NCBI GenBank assembly: GCA_947624065.1
Contig: CANQIO010000004.1
Location: forward strand, 1 to 64,000
Length of the DNA: 64,000 bases
DNA from: an uncultured Oscillospiraceae bacterium
GTDB lineage: Bacteria > Bacillota > Clostridia > Oscillospirales > Oscillospiraceae
Direction of reading: 5' to 3'
Shown: positions 16,893 through 24,930 of the stretch, one piece after another
Layout of the letters: each line of letters begins with the position of its first letter
Position numbering within the stretch: position 1 is the first letter of the stretch
Notes under the pieces: generated by a model
Seen by the model: the letters and a program-made list of their open reading frames with translations, nothing else
What the model was told of the DNA's origin: nothing
Databases searched by the model: none
Translations under genes and position numbers: made by a program

Positions 16893-17786
16893 ATGAAAAA
16901 GACGCTGATCGCCGTGGGGTGCCTGCTGCTGGGCATGGCGCTGGCGGTGGTGATCATGCCCTTTACCGGCGTGGATCTGGGCTGGCTGACGGGAAGGAGC
17001 GAGACGCAGATCTATGACCTGATGGAGCCTTTCGAGGCGCTGGAGGTGGACGCCGCCAACTGCGACGTGTACCTGTATCGGGAGCGGTCCTATCCCGGCG
17101 GCGTGTACATCCAGGAGGGGCGGGGGATCACCAGCCGGGTGGAGATTATCGACGGGGTCCTGACCGTCAGCTGGGTCCAGAGCTGGCCATGGCTGGACAA
17201 GCTCTTTTTCTGGCGGGACAATGAGCAGATCCTGTCCGTGTATCTGCCGGAGCGGGTCTATGAGCGGCTGGCCGTGCGCACCACCAGCGGGGATATCTAC
17301 ATCTCCGACGGGCTGAGCCCCAGCCAGGTGGACATCCGCACGGACAGCGGGTATGTGTCCGTCTGGAATATGCGGGACGGGGAGCTTCGCGTCGAGACCG
17401 GCAGCGGGAGCGTGTCGCTGAGCGACAGCGAGCTGACCGCCGCGGCCTTCACCGCCGGCAGCGGGGAGGTGTGGCTGTCCCAGGTGGAGCTGGGCGCGCT
17501 CTCCGCCGAGACCGGCAGCGGCGACATCGGTCTGGACTGGGTGGAGTCCGAGGGGGAGATGACGCTGCGCGCCGGCAGCGGCGATATCGACCTGTGGGAT
17601 TCGGACGCGGCGGCGCTGTCCATAGAGACCGGCAGCGGCGACATCCGGGCGTTCCTCCTGAGCCCCAAGCGCTTTGAGGCGCACAGCGACAGCGGGGACG
17701 TGACGGTGCCCGCGTCCGACGAAAACGCCGGCCTGTGCCGGGCCGTATCCGGCAGCGGCGACATCTATTTCCAGATCGAGAACTGA
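16893..17786 (+). CDS. DUF4097-type membrane-anchored beta-repeat protein
   Basis: The 297-residue product starts with one hydrophobic segment (residues 1-23) and continues as a repeated beta-strand protein in which a GSGDI- or GSG-type turn recurs about every 20-25 residues (TTSGDIYI, ETGSGSVSL, ETGSGDIGL, RAGSGDIDL, ETGSGDIRAF, SGSGDIYF). This is the DUF4097 putative-adhesin fold, as in LiaG-like proteins, probably a small beta-helix outside the membrane. ATG 16893 is chosen because it has GGAGGG upstream and because the earlier in-frame ATG at 16851 lies within the terminator of the gene before. Role unknown. Confidence 0.82.
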   Translation: MKKTLIAVGCLLLGMALAVVIMPFTGVDLGWLTGRSETQIYDLMEPFEALEVDAANCDVYLYRERSYPGGVYIQEGRGITSRVEIIDGVLTVSWVQSWPWLDKLFFWRDNEQILSVYLPERVYERLAVRTTSGDIYISDGLSPSQVDIRTDSGYVSVWNMRDGELRVETGSGSVSLSDSELTAAAFTAGSGEVWLSQVELGALSAETGSGDIGLDWVESEGEMTLRAGSGDIDLWDSDAAALSIETGSGDIRAFLLSPKRFEAHSDSGDVTVPASDENAGLCRAVSGSGDIYFQIEN

Positions 17787-17797
17787 GCGTGAAGCAG

Positions 17798-17829
17798 ACG
17801 CGGCGCGGTCCCATACCGCGCCGCGTTTT
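17798..17829. terminator. Bidirectional terminator between convergent genes
   Basis: Twelve-base stem ACGCGGCGCGGT (17798-17809) with ACCGCGCCGCGT (17815-17826), followed on the plus strand by a short T run. Confidence 0.75.
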
Positions 17830-18398
17830 CATATGCCTTTTTCCAGCCGCGCCGCCACCGCGGCACGGTCCAGCGCCCCGATGGGGATCACCGGCGCGGG
17901 GGGGATGCTGTAGGGGGCCAGGGGCTTTTCATACCAGCCCACGTCGTGCCAGGCGCCGTCCTTGTAGCCCGCCTTGCGGGACACGCCCGCCAGGCGGAAG
18001 CCCAGGGCGGCGTGCATGGCCTCGCTGGCCGGGTTGGGCAGGGTGACGCAGCCCATGGCGGTGCGGATGCCCTGCATGGCCAGCAGGTCCGTCAGCAGCC
18101 CGTAAAGGCGGGGGCCCAGGCCGCGCCCGGTACAGGCCCGGTCCAGATATACGCTCAGCTCCACATACCAGTCGTAAGCGGCCCGCTCCCTGGCCCGGTG
18201 GGCGTAGGCGTAGCCGATGGGCCGGTCCCCCTCCGTGAGCATCAGGTAGGGATACATGGCCGAGATGTCCCGGATGCGCTCGGCGAAATCCTCGGCGGTG
18301 GGCGTCTCGGTCTCGAAGGTGACGGAGGTGGGGATGTATTGGGCGTAAATGGCCAGCAGGGCGGGGGCGTCCTGGGGGGAAGCGAAACGGACGGTCAT
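17829..18398 (-). CDS. GNAT N-acetyltransferase, phosphinothricin-acetyltransferase-like
   Basis: The 189-residue product shows GNAT features: an N-terminal VRFASPQDAPALLAIYAQYI, the acetyl-CoA loop of the Q/RxxGxG/A type (ACTGRGLGPRLY, about residues 89-100) and the later motif LGFRLAGVSRKAGYKDGAWHDV, which is characteristic of the Pat/Bar/YncA subgroup. Members acetylate amines such as methionine sulfoximine or phosphinothricin analogues; the natural substrate is not known here. It has its own consensus promoter. Confidence 0.85.
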   Translation of the reverse strand: MTVRFASPQDAPALLAIYAQYIPTSVTFETETPTAEDFAERIRDISAMYPYLMLTEGDRPIGYAYAHRARERAAYDWYVELSVYLDRACTGRGLGPRLYGLLTDLLAMQGIRTAMGCVTLPNPASEAMHAALGFRLAGVSRKAGYKDGAWHDVGWYEKPLAPYSIPPAPVIPIGALDRAAVAARLEKGI

Positions 18399-18427
18399 GG
18401 TGGGACCTCCTTTGGGGATTTAAAGGG

Positions 18428-18456
18428 ATGATACCACCGCCGGGGCCCTGTGTCAA
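18428..18456 (-). promoter_or_regulatory. Sigma-A promoter of the acetyltransferase gene
   Basis: Minus-strand TTGACA (18456-18451), 17 bases, TATCAT (18433-18428). Confidence 0.82.
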
Positions 18457-18457
18457 C

Positions 18458-18491
18458 CGCGCCGGCCCTCCGCAGAGGACCGGCGCGCCGT
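18458..18491 (-). terminator. Strong GC hairpin after obg
   Basis: A near-perfect stem of about 12 pairs with a short loop lies just after the obg stop. There is no T run, so it may act as a pause site or mRNA 3' end protector, not a classic terminator. Confidence 0.5.
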
Positions 18492-18506
18492 TTGGTATGC
18501 TGTTCG

Positions 18507-19787
18507 TCAGTTGTAGTACTCGAATTCCAGTTCCGCGATGGAGATGGTGTCGCCGTCCTGGAGGCCCATCTGCTCCATCCGGTCGTAGACGCCGGATTCC
18601 CGGAGCTTCCTGTCCAGGTACATCCGGGACTCGTAGTCGGCGAAGTTCACCCGAGCCACCAGCCGGTCCAGCCAGTCCCCCTGGATGAGCCACACGCCGT
18701 CCTCCCGGCGGATGGAGAGGTCGTCCGCCGTGCCCAGCTGGACCTCCGGGGCCACATAGTCCGGTTCATAGACCGTCACCGGCGGCAGATCGCGCAGCAG
18801 CGCGGCGGCGGCGTAGACCAGCTCCCGCAGCCCCTGATGGGCCGCGGCGGAGATCTCAAACACCGGGAAGCCCTTCTTTTCCACATAGGACTTGAAGTCC
18901 GCCAGGGCCGTGCTGTCGGGCGGGAGCAGGTCGCACTTGTTGGCGGCCACCAGCTGGGGCCGGTCGGCCAGCTCCGGGTCGTACTGGGCAAGCTCGGCGT
19001 TGATGGCGTCGAAATCCGCGATAGGGTCCCGGCCCTCGGAGCCGGACACGTCCACCACGTGGATCAGCAGCCGGCACCGGTCGATGTGGCGCAGAAAATC
19101 GTGGCCCAGGCCCGCGCCCTCGCTGGCGCCCTCGATGATGCCGGGGATGTCGGCCAAGACGAAGGAGCTGTGGTCGCCGGCGTACACCACGCCCAGGTTG
19201 GGGAAGAGGGTGGTGAAGGGGTAGCCCGCGATCTTCGGGTGGGCCCGGCTGACCACGGACAGAAGGGTGGACTTGCCCACGTTGGGGAACCCCACCAGTC
19301 CCACGTCCGCCAGCAGCTTCAGCTCCAGCACCACCTCCCGTGCCTCGCCGGGCAGACCGGGCTTGGCGAAATGGGGGGTCTGGCGGGTGGGGGTGGCAAA
19401 GTGCTTGTTGCCCCAGCCGCCCCGGCCGCCCTTGGCCAGCACGAAGCGGTCCACCGCCGACATGTCCTGGATGATGGCGCCGGTGTCCTTGTCCCGGATA
19501 AGGGTGCCCTTGGGCACCCGCAGGGTCACGTCCTCGCCGTCCTTGCCGGAGCAGCGCTTGCCCTGGCCGGGCATGCCGTCAGTGGCGGTGAACTTGCGCT
19601 TGTAGCGGAAGTCCAGCAGGGTGGACATGTTGGGGTCCGCCTGCACGATGATGTCGCCGCCCCGGCCGCCGTCGCCGCCGTCGGGGCCGCCCGCCGCCAC
19701 ATATTTCTCCCGGTGGAAGGCGATGGCGCCCTGGCCGCCGCTGCCGGCCCGGACCGTGATGGTCACTTTGTCAACGAAATTGGTCAT
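18507..19787 (-). CDS. obg: GTPase Obg (CgtA)
   Basis: The 426-residue product is complete: the glycine-rich Obg fold (residues 1-158, with GPDGGDGGRGGD), the G domain with P-loop GFPNVGKST (about 166-174), switch DIPGIIEGASEGAGLG and NKCD (about 282), and the C-terminal OCT domain ending ELEFEYYN. Obg binds the 50S subunit and couples ribosome assembly to the stress state; in Firmicutes it is also needed for sporulation. It follows rplU and rpmA on the same strand, the usual order, but with a terminator between, so expression may be partly uncoupled. Confidence 0.97.
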   Translation of the reverse strand: MTNFVDKVTITVRAGSGGQGAIAFHREKYVAAGGPDGGDGGRGGDIIVQADPNMSTLLDFRYKRKFTATDGMPGQGKRCSGKDGEDVTLRVPKGTLIRDKDTGAIIQDMSAVDRFVLAKGGRGGWGNKHFATPTRQTPHFAKPGLPGEAREVVLELKLLADVGLVGFPNVGKSTLLSVVSRAHPKIAGYPFTTLFPNLGVVYAGDHSSFVLADIPGIIEGASEGAGLGHDFLRHIDRCRLLIHVVDVSGSEGRDPIADFDAINAELAQYDPELADRPQLVAANKCDLLPPDSTALADFKSYVEKKGFPVFEISAAAHQGLRELVYAAAALLRDLPPVTVYEPDYVAPEVQLGTADDLSIRREDGVWLIQGDWLDRLVARVNFADYESRMYLDRKLRESGVYDRMEQMGLQDGDTISIAELEFEYYN

Positions 19788-19823
19788 GATGGTTCACCTA
19801 AACATAAGTATGCCCAAGGCACG

Positions 19824-19853
19824 AAAAAAGGGGCGGTCAAAACCGCCCCTTTT
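19824..19853 (-). terminator. Terminator between rpmA and obg
   Basis: Minus-strand stem with GGGGCGGT/ACCGCCCC core, extended by A/T pairs (19826-19837 with 19842-19853), four-base loop, followed by a run of Ts. Confidence 0.88.
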
Positions 19854-19863
19854 ATTCCTGGCT

Positions 19864-20124
19864 TTACTGCTGGACCTCGTAAACGGAGACCTTCTTGCGG
19901 TCCGCGCCGAGGCGCTCGAACTTCACGATGCCGTCCGCCTTGGCGTACAGCGTATCGTCGCCGCCGATACCGACGTTGGTGCCGGGGTGGATCTTGGTGC
20001 CGCGCTGCCGGACAAGGATGTTGCCAGCCAGAACGAACTGGCCGTCCGCACGCTTGGCGCCCAGGCGTTTGGCGTTACTGTCGCGCCCGTTCTTGGTGGA
20101 GCCGCCGCCCTTTTTATGTGCCAT
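19864..20124 (-). CDS. rpmA: 50S ribosomal protein L27
   Basis: The 86-residue product begins directly [15 protein letters not shown], the mature N-terminus that reaches the peptidyl-transferase centre. Many Firmicutes make L27 with a short leader (ending LQLFA) that the protease Prp must remove; that leader is absent. The ATG has GGAGGG upstream, so no longer form is likely. It lies 17 bases after rplU. Confidence 0.97.
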   Translation of the reverse strand: MAHKKGGGSTKNGRDSNAKRLGAKRADGQFVLAGNILVRQRGTKIHPGTNVGIGGDDTLYAKADGIVKFERLGADRKKVSVYEVQQ

Positions 20125-20141
20125 TGATGTTTCCCTCCTTG

Positions 20142-20453
20142 TCAGCCGATGGAGCCGATCTCGACCTTGGTGTAAGGCTGACGATGGCCCTGAGTCTTGC
20201 GATAGCCCTTCTTGGGCTTCATGTGGTAGACGCGGATCTTCTTGCTCTTGCCCTGCTTGACGACGGTGCCGGTCACGGTCTTGCCGTCGATGTAGGGGGC
20301 GCCGAAGGTGTTCTCACCCTCACCGGTGATGGCCAGGACCTTGTCAAAGGTCACGGTGGCGCCGGCCTCGGCATCCAGCTTTTCCACGAAGATCACGTCG
20401 CCGGACGTCACGCGGTACTGCTTGCCGCCGGTCTCGATGATTGCGAACTTCAT
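20142..20453 (-). CDS. rplU: 50S ribosomal protein L21
   Basis: The 103-residue product shows the L21 signature, from [19 protein letters not shown] to [22 protein letters not shown]-like C-terminus. L21 binds 23S rRNA domain VI and L20. It is first gene of the rplU-rpmA(-obg) operon. The Prp protease gene (ysxB), which in many Firmicutes sits between rplU and rpmA, is absent. Confidence 0.97.
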   Translation of the reverse strand: MKFAIIETGGKQYRVTSGDVIFVEKLDAEAGATVTFDKVLAITGEGENTFGAPYIDGKTVTGTVVKQGKSKKIRVYHMKPKKGYRKTQGHRQPYTKVEIGSIG

Positions 20454-20532
20454 GTGCTTATTTTCCTTCCTTTCGGGCTCGCTGTCCCGGGTGCGGCGCG
20501 GGGCCGGCTTGTAGGTACCCTTTCAAAGCGGC
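20454..20532 (-). promoter_or_regulatory. Leader of the rplU operon, candidate L21 leader RNA
   Basis: About 79 transcribed bases lie between the predicted start site and rplU and contain GC-rich complementary stretches (AGCCGG and GCCGCGC-type segments). L21 leader RNAs that bind the ribosomal protein are known in Firmicutes at this place. The match is by position and structure only; a covariance model was not run. Confidence 0.45.
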
Positions 20533-20538
20533 TACAGT

Positions 20539-20567
20539 ATGATAGCATTAAAAGAGCTTATTGTCAA
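20539..20567 (-). promoter_or_regulatory. Sigma-A promoter of rplU-rpmA
   Basis: Minus-strand TTGACA (20567-20562), 17 bases, TATCAT (20544-20539). Confidence 0.85.
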
Positions 20568-20617
20568 CCGGTTTTTGATCGGTTTTTTGCATATTTGTCT
20601 GTCCGCCGGGGGAAGGC

Positions 20618-21304
20618 TCAGCGTTCCGGGGCCTGGGCGCGCCGGGCGTAGGGGCACACGGCGAAGCACCGGCCGCACAGGTCCGCCCGGATGCCGGTGG
20701 CCCGCTCCATCAGCGCCAGCTGGGTCTCATAGCACATGTCTGCGCAGACCAGCGCCTCCCGGTCCATGCCCACCTGCCACAGCGCGCCGGTGAGGGCCTG
20801 GGCGGGGCAGGCGTCCACGCAGGCATGGCAGCCGCCGCAGCGGGAGCGGTCCACGCTCTCGCCGCAGGTGAGCGGCGCGTCGGTCAGCAGACTGGAAAGC
20901 CGGATGGCCGGGCCGAATTGCTCCGTCACCAGCAGGCAGTTTTTCCCGATCCAGCCCAGGCCCGCGCGGGTGGCCACGGTCTTGTGGGGCAGGGGCGTGC
21001 GTTTTTCCTCGCCGTAACGGACCCGGTCCGTGGTCTGGGCCCAGGCCCGCCAGCCCCGTTCCTGCAGGAACGCCTCCCCCGCCGAGACGATGGCGTTGAG
21101 CTTCTCGTTCAGAGCGTGGTAGAGCTCATAATACTCCTTGGTTGGCGCGGTGCGCAGGTCCGCCACCACGTGCCCCGGCAGCGCCACCGCCACGGACACG
21201 CCCACGGGATAGGCGCAGCCGGCCACGCCGGTCATATCACCAATGCCCACCAAGTCCGCGCCCTGGTCATATAGGAGCCGCTTCAGTTCGTCTGTCAGAT
21301 CCAT
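20618..21304 (-). CDS. QueG-like 4Fe-4S double-cluster protein
   Basis: The 228-residue product has the two-cluster ferredoxin arrangement CGGCHACVDACP (about residues 163-174) and a second CxxC set near the end (DLCGRCFAVCPY). The middle ATRAGLGWIGKNCLLV segment is typical of epoxyqueuosine reductase QueG. It is much shorter than QueG (about 350-380 residues) and lacks the N-terminal and C-terminal parts, so it is a member of the short QueG-like group of unknown substrate and not proven to make queuosine. It is separated by only three bases from the gene upstream, so they share a transcript. Confidence 0.82.
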   Translation of the reverse strand: MDLTDELKRLLYDQGADLVGIGDMTGVAGCAYPVGVSVAVALPGHVVADLRTAPTKEYYELYHALNEKLNAIVSAGEAFLQERGWRAWAQTTDRVRYGEEKRTPLPHKTVATRAGLGWIGKNCLLVTEQFGPAIRLSSLLTDAPLTCGESVDRSRCGGCHACVDACPAQALTGALWQVGMDREALVCADMCYETQLALMERATGIRADLCGRCFAVCPYARRAQAPER

Positions 21305-21307
21305 GGT

Positions 21308-22354
21308 CTATCCTCTCCGCTTTGTCAGCTCGATGGCCTCTTTGCTGGTGACATGCTCCGGCGTGAGCTCGAAACAGGCAAGCCGGGCCTCGGCCCCGGC
21401 AACTTCCTCCCGCACCCGCGCCGGGTCGGGCAGGAACCGCAGCCCCAGCGCCTCGGCCGCCTCTGTCATTTCCCGGCCCTCCAGAAGGCGCACCCGGCCA
21501 AAGACCACGGCACTCTGGTAAAGGTCCGTGAGCTTTTCCGGGCAGGGCTCGTCCCGGCCGGTGACGCAGAAGCAGACCCGGCCGTCTCTGGCCATGGCGT
21601 CGAACTTGTGCCCGGCCCTGGCCCCGTGGAAATAGATCTTCCCGTCCTTATAGACGTAGTTGACCGGCACGGCGTAAGGGTAGCCCCTGTCCCCGTTCAC
21701 GGCCAGCACGCCGGTGACGCCGCTTTGGAGCAGCGCCTCCGTCTCCGCGGGGGAGAGCTGCTGTCGGCTGCGGCGCATGGGGCGGAACGGCCCGCGCTCC
21801 TCCGCCGGGAATTCGTCCTTCAAAATGGCGTACCAAACCTCGTCGATCACGCCCTGATTGCAGCGGCCGGCCCGGCGCAGCGTACCCTCATAGCGCATGC
21901 CCAGCTTCTGCATGACCCTGCCGGACTTGGGGTTGCCCACGGCGTGGGCGGCGGCGACGCGCTCGAAGCCCACCTCCGTGAAGAGATAGCGCAGCACCGC
22001 CCGCCCGGCCTCCGGCATGATGCCCTGGCCCCACCACCGGGAGCCCATGCACCAGCCCAGTTCGCAGCTGTCCACAGTCTGCTTCCGGGTGACGACGCTG
22101 ATGCTGCCGATGACCTGGCACAGCTCCTTCAGCTCGATGGCCCAGTTGTAAAAATCGGCGTTATCATACCGGCTGACCCAGTCGGCGAGCACCGCGCGCG
22201 TCACGTCCACACTCTCGTGGGTGGGCCAGGTGAGGTACTTTGTCACGGCGTCCTCCGAGGCCCAGTTTTTGTACATGGTCCCGGCGTCGTCCAGGGTGAA
22301 CCGCCGGAGGACGAGCCGGTCCGTCTCCAGCGTTACAGTGCCTTTGTGGTCCAT
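21308..22354 (-). CDS. GNAT acetyltransferase fused to a pyridoxamine-phosphate-oxidase-like domain
   Basis: The 348-residue product joins two families. Residues about 8-178 are a RimJ/RimL-type GNAT (LETDRLVLRRFTLDDA; GWCMGSRWWGQGIMPEAGRA; NPKSGRVMQKLGM). Residues about 195-345 are a flavin-binding split-barrel protein of the NimA/PNPOx-like group (MRRSRQQLSPAETEALL; GYPYAVPVNYVY; FHGARAGHKFDAM; DLYQSAVVFGRV). ATG 22354 is chosen because GGAGG lies ten bases upstream. It forms a pair with the QueG-like gene. A role in detoxification or redox chemistry is plausible but not shown. Confidence 0.85.
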   Translation of the reverse strand: MDHKGTVTLETDRLVLRRFTLDDAGTMYKNWASEDAVTKYLTWPTHESVDVTRAVLADWVSRYDNADFYNWAIELKELCQVIGSISVVTRKQTVDSCELGWCMGSRWWGQGIMPEAGRAVLRYLFTEVGFERVAAAHAVGNPKSGRVMQKLGMRYEGTLRRAGRCNQGVIDEVWYAILKDEFPAEERGPFRPMRRSRQQLSPAETEALLQSGVTGVLAVNGDRGYPYAVPVNYVYKDGKIYFHGARAGHKFDAMARDGRVCFCVTGRDEPCPEKLTDLYQSAVVFGRVRLLEGREMTEAAEALGLRFLPDPARVREEVAGAEARLACFELTPEHVTSKEAIELTKRRG

Positions 22355-22382
22355 GGAAAGAGCCTCCTTCCGCAGTGGATAC

Positions 22383-22412
22383 AAAAACGCCCGGAGCGGT
22401 GACCCCGGGCGT
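22383..22412 (-). terminator. Terminator of ackA
   Basis: Minus-strand stem ACGCCCGG/CCGGGCGT (22412-22405 with 22394-22387), ten-base loop, followed by TTTTTGT. Confidence 0.85.
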
Positions 22413-22430
22413 ATGTGTGTCGGTCGCCGC

Positions 22431-23627
22431 TTACTTTTCCACCAGGTCCTTGGTGTCGCGGGCGATCACCAGCTCCTCGTTGGTGGGGATGACCATGACC
22501 TTCACCTTGCTGTCGGCGGTGTTGATGAACCGGTCGTCGCCCCGCTTGGCGTTGCAGCCCGGGCAGATCTCCACGCCCATCCAGCCCAGATACTTGCCGA
22601 TGTTCGCGCGGGTGGCGGCGTCGTTCTCGCCCACGCCGGCGGTGAAGATGATGCCGTCCACGCCGTTCATGGCCGCGGCATAGGCGCCGATGGTCTTGGC
22701 CACGGCATACTCGAACATCTCCAGGGCCAGGGCGGCGCGCTCGTTGCCCTCCCCGGCGGCCTTGCGCAGGTCGCGGAAGTCGGAGCTGACGCCGCTCACG
22801 CCCAGCACGCCGGACTTTTTGTTGAGCTCGTTGGTGACGGTCTTGACGTCCTTGCCGGTGTTGGCGCACAGGTATTCCAGCACGGACACGTCGATGTCGC
22901 CGCAGCGGGTGCCCATGGGAAGGCCGGCGATGGGGGTGAAGCCCATGGAGGTGTCCACGCTCTTGCCGCCGTCGATGGCGCAGATGGAGCTGCCGTTGCC
23001 CATGTGGCAGGAGATGAGCTTCAGCTCCTCAATGGGCTTGCCCAGCATCTCGGCGGCCCGGGCGGACACATAGCGGTGGCTGGTGCCGTGGAAGCCGTAG
23101 CGGCGGACCTTCAGGCCGGTATAGTAATCGTAGGGGATGGCGTACATGAACGCCTTGCCGGGCATGGTCTGGTGGAAGGCGGTGTCGAACACGGCCACCT
23201 GGGGCACGTCGCCCATGACGGCCTTGCAGGCCTCGATGCCGGTGATGTTGGCGGGGTTGTGGAGGGGGGCCAGGGGGATGCACTCGGCGATGGCTGCCAT
23301 CACGTCGTCGTTGATGACCACGGAGGAGGCGAACTTCTCCCCGCCATGGACCACCCGGTGGCCCACCGCGCCGATCTCCGCCATGCTGGCCACCACGCCG
23401 TATTCGGCGCTGGTCAGCTTGTCCAGCACCGCGGCGATGGCCTCGGTGTGGGTGGGCAGGGCGATGTCCTCGTCGAACACGGGCTTGCCGTTCTGGGGCT
23501 GGTGCTTCAGATGGCCGTCGATGCCGATGCGCTCGCACAGACCCTTGGCCAGCAGGGACTCGTTGTCCATGTCCAGCAGCTGGTATTTCAGAGAGGAACT
23601 GCCGCAGTTGATCACAAGAATTTTCAT
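22431..23627 (-). CDS. ackA: Acetate kinase
   Basis: The 398-residue product converts acetyl phosphate and ADP to acetate and ATP, the last step of acetate fermentation. Clear signatures are NCGSSSLKYQL at the N-terminus, GHRVVHGGE (about residue 88-96), the ATP/phosphate site GFHGTSHRYV, HMGNGSS and the C-terminal FTAGVGEND. Start ATG 23627 begins MKILVINCGSSS, the usual first residues. No phosphotransacetylase gene is adjacent in this window. It is divergent from tmcAL, whose enzyme also uses acetate and ATP. Confidence 0.97.
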   Translation of the reverse strand: MKILVINCGSSSLKYQLLDMDNESLLAKGLCERIGIDGHLKHQPQNGKPVFDEDIALPTHTEAIAAVLDKLTSAEYGVVASMAEIGAVGHRVVHGGEKFASSVVINDDVMAAIAECIPLAPLHNPANITGIEACKAVMGDVPQVAVFDTAFHQTMPGKAFMYAIPYDYYTGLKVRRYGFHGTSHRYVSARAAEMLGKPIEELKLISCHMGNGSSICAIDGGKSVDTSMGFTPIAGLPMGTRCGDIDVSVLEYLCANTGKDVKTVTNELNKKSGVLGVSGVSSDFRDLRKAAGEGNERAALALEMFEYAVAKTIGAYAAAMNGVDGIIFTAGVGENDAATRANIGKYLGWMGVEICPGCNAKRGDDRFINTADSKVKVMVIPTNEELVIARDTKDLVEK

Positions 23628-23735
23628 GGTGGACCCCTTTCGTCTTGTAAAATAACAAAAATAGTGTAAAATGTTAGCGATGATCACAGTATCTTATTGT
23701 ACCGCAATTTTGGAAAAACGCAAGGGGTTTGCGCG

Positions 23736-24920
23736 ATGAACGTCATCGGCGTGGTGGGGGAGTTCAATCCCCTGCATCTGGGCCATGTGTCCCACTTCCG
23801 AAAGAGCCGGGCCCTGGCGGGCGGGGACGCTCCCATCGTGTGCGTGATGAGCGGGGACTTCGTCCAGCGGGGGGAGCCGGCCTGCTTCCATAAGCACGCG
23901 CGGGCCCGGGCGGCGGTCATGGCCGGGGCGGACCTGGTGTTCGAACTGCCCCTGCCCTGGTGCGTCGCGTCGGCGGAGCGGTTCGCCATGGGGGCCGTGG
24001 GGCTGCTGGACGGGCTGGGGGTGGTGAGCCGCCTCTCCTTCGGCAGCGAGACGGGGGACCTGGCCCCGCTGCGGGCCCTGGCACGGGCGGCGGCGGCGCC
24101 GGAGACCGTGGCGCGGATCAAGGAGATAATGGGCGCGGGCGTCCCCTTCGCCATGGCGCGGGAGGATGCGCTCCGGGAGACGGTGGGGGCCGACGCGGCG
24201 CTGCTGCGGCTGCCCAACTGCATTCTGGCCGTGGAATATTTGAAGGCCCTGGAGGCCCTGGGCTCCGCCATGACGCCGCTGACCACGGCGCGGACCGAGT
24301 CGGACCACGACCGGCCTTCGGACGGATCTGTGCGCAGCGCGGGGCAGCTGCGGGCCATGCTGACTGCGGGGGAGGATATCTCCGCCTACGTGCCGGATGG
24401 CATGGCGGCCCTGATCGCCGGTGAGACGGCGGCGGGCCGGGGGCCGGTGGACATGGCCGCGCTGGATCAGGCCATGATGGCCCGGCTGCGGGCGCTGGCT
24501 CCGGCGGACTTCGACGCGCTGCCCGACGCCACCGAGGGCCTGGGCAGGCGGCTGTATAAGGCCGTGCGGGAGCAGGGCAGCGTGGATGCGGTGATCGGCG
24601 CGGCGGCCACCAAGCGGTATCCCACCAGCCGCCTGCGGCGGATGGCGCTGTGCGCGGCGCTGGGTATCCGGGCGGACATGGGGGGCGGGACGCCGCCCTA
24701 TGCGAGGCTTCTGGCCTCCACCGAGCGGGGCCGGGCCCTGCTGCGGGACGTGAGGATGCCGGTGGTGACGAAGCCCGCCGCCGTGAAGGCCATGGGCGGG
24801 GAGGCTCTGCGGATCTTCACCCTCACGGCGGACGCCAGGGACTTTTACGTGCTGGGCTACGGCGCGCCGGAAGAGAGGACCGCCGGGTCCGACTGGCGGG
24901 CCGGCCCGACGACGGTGTGA
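23736..24920 (+). CDS. tmcAL: tRNA(Met) cytidine acetate ligase TmcAL
   Basis: The 394-residue product makes N4-acetylcytidine at the wobble base of elongator tRNA-Met from acetate and ATP. The HIGH-like nucleotide-binding start GVVGEFNPLHLGH (residues 4-16) and VMSGDFVQRGEPACFHK are diagnostic of this YlbM family. ATG 23736 has AAGGGG upstream. A possible promoter (TTGTAA, 16 bases, TAAAAT, 23645-23672) lies in the region shared with ackA. The next gene starts ten bases after the stop and may be cotranscribed. Confidence 0.94.
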   Translation: MNVIGVVGEFNPLHLGHVSHFRKSRALAGGDAPIVCVMSGDFVQRGEPACFHKHARARAAVMAGADLVFELPLPWCVASAERFAMGAVGLLDGLGVVSRLSFGSETGDLAPLRALARAAAAPETVARIKEIMGAGVPFAMAREDALRETVGADAALLRLPNCILAVEYLKALEALGSAMTPLTTARTESDHDRPSDGSVRSAGQLRAMLTAGEDISAYVPDGMAALIAGETAAGRGPVDMAALDQAMMARLRALAPADFDALPDATEGLGRRLYKAVREQGSVDAVIGAAATKRYPTSRLRRMALCAALGIRADMGGGTPPYARLLASTERGRALLRDVRMPVVTKPAAVKAMGGEALRIFTLTADARDFYVLGYGAPEERTAGSDWRAGPTTV

Positions 24921-24930
24921 GGAAGCGGAT

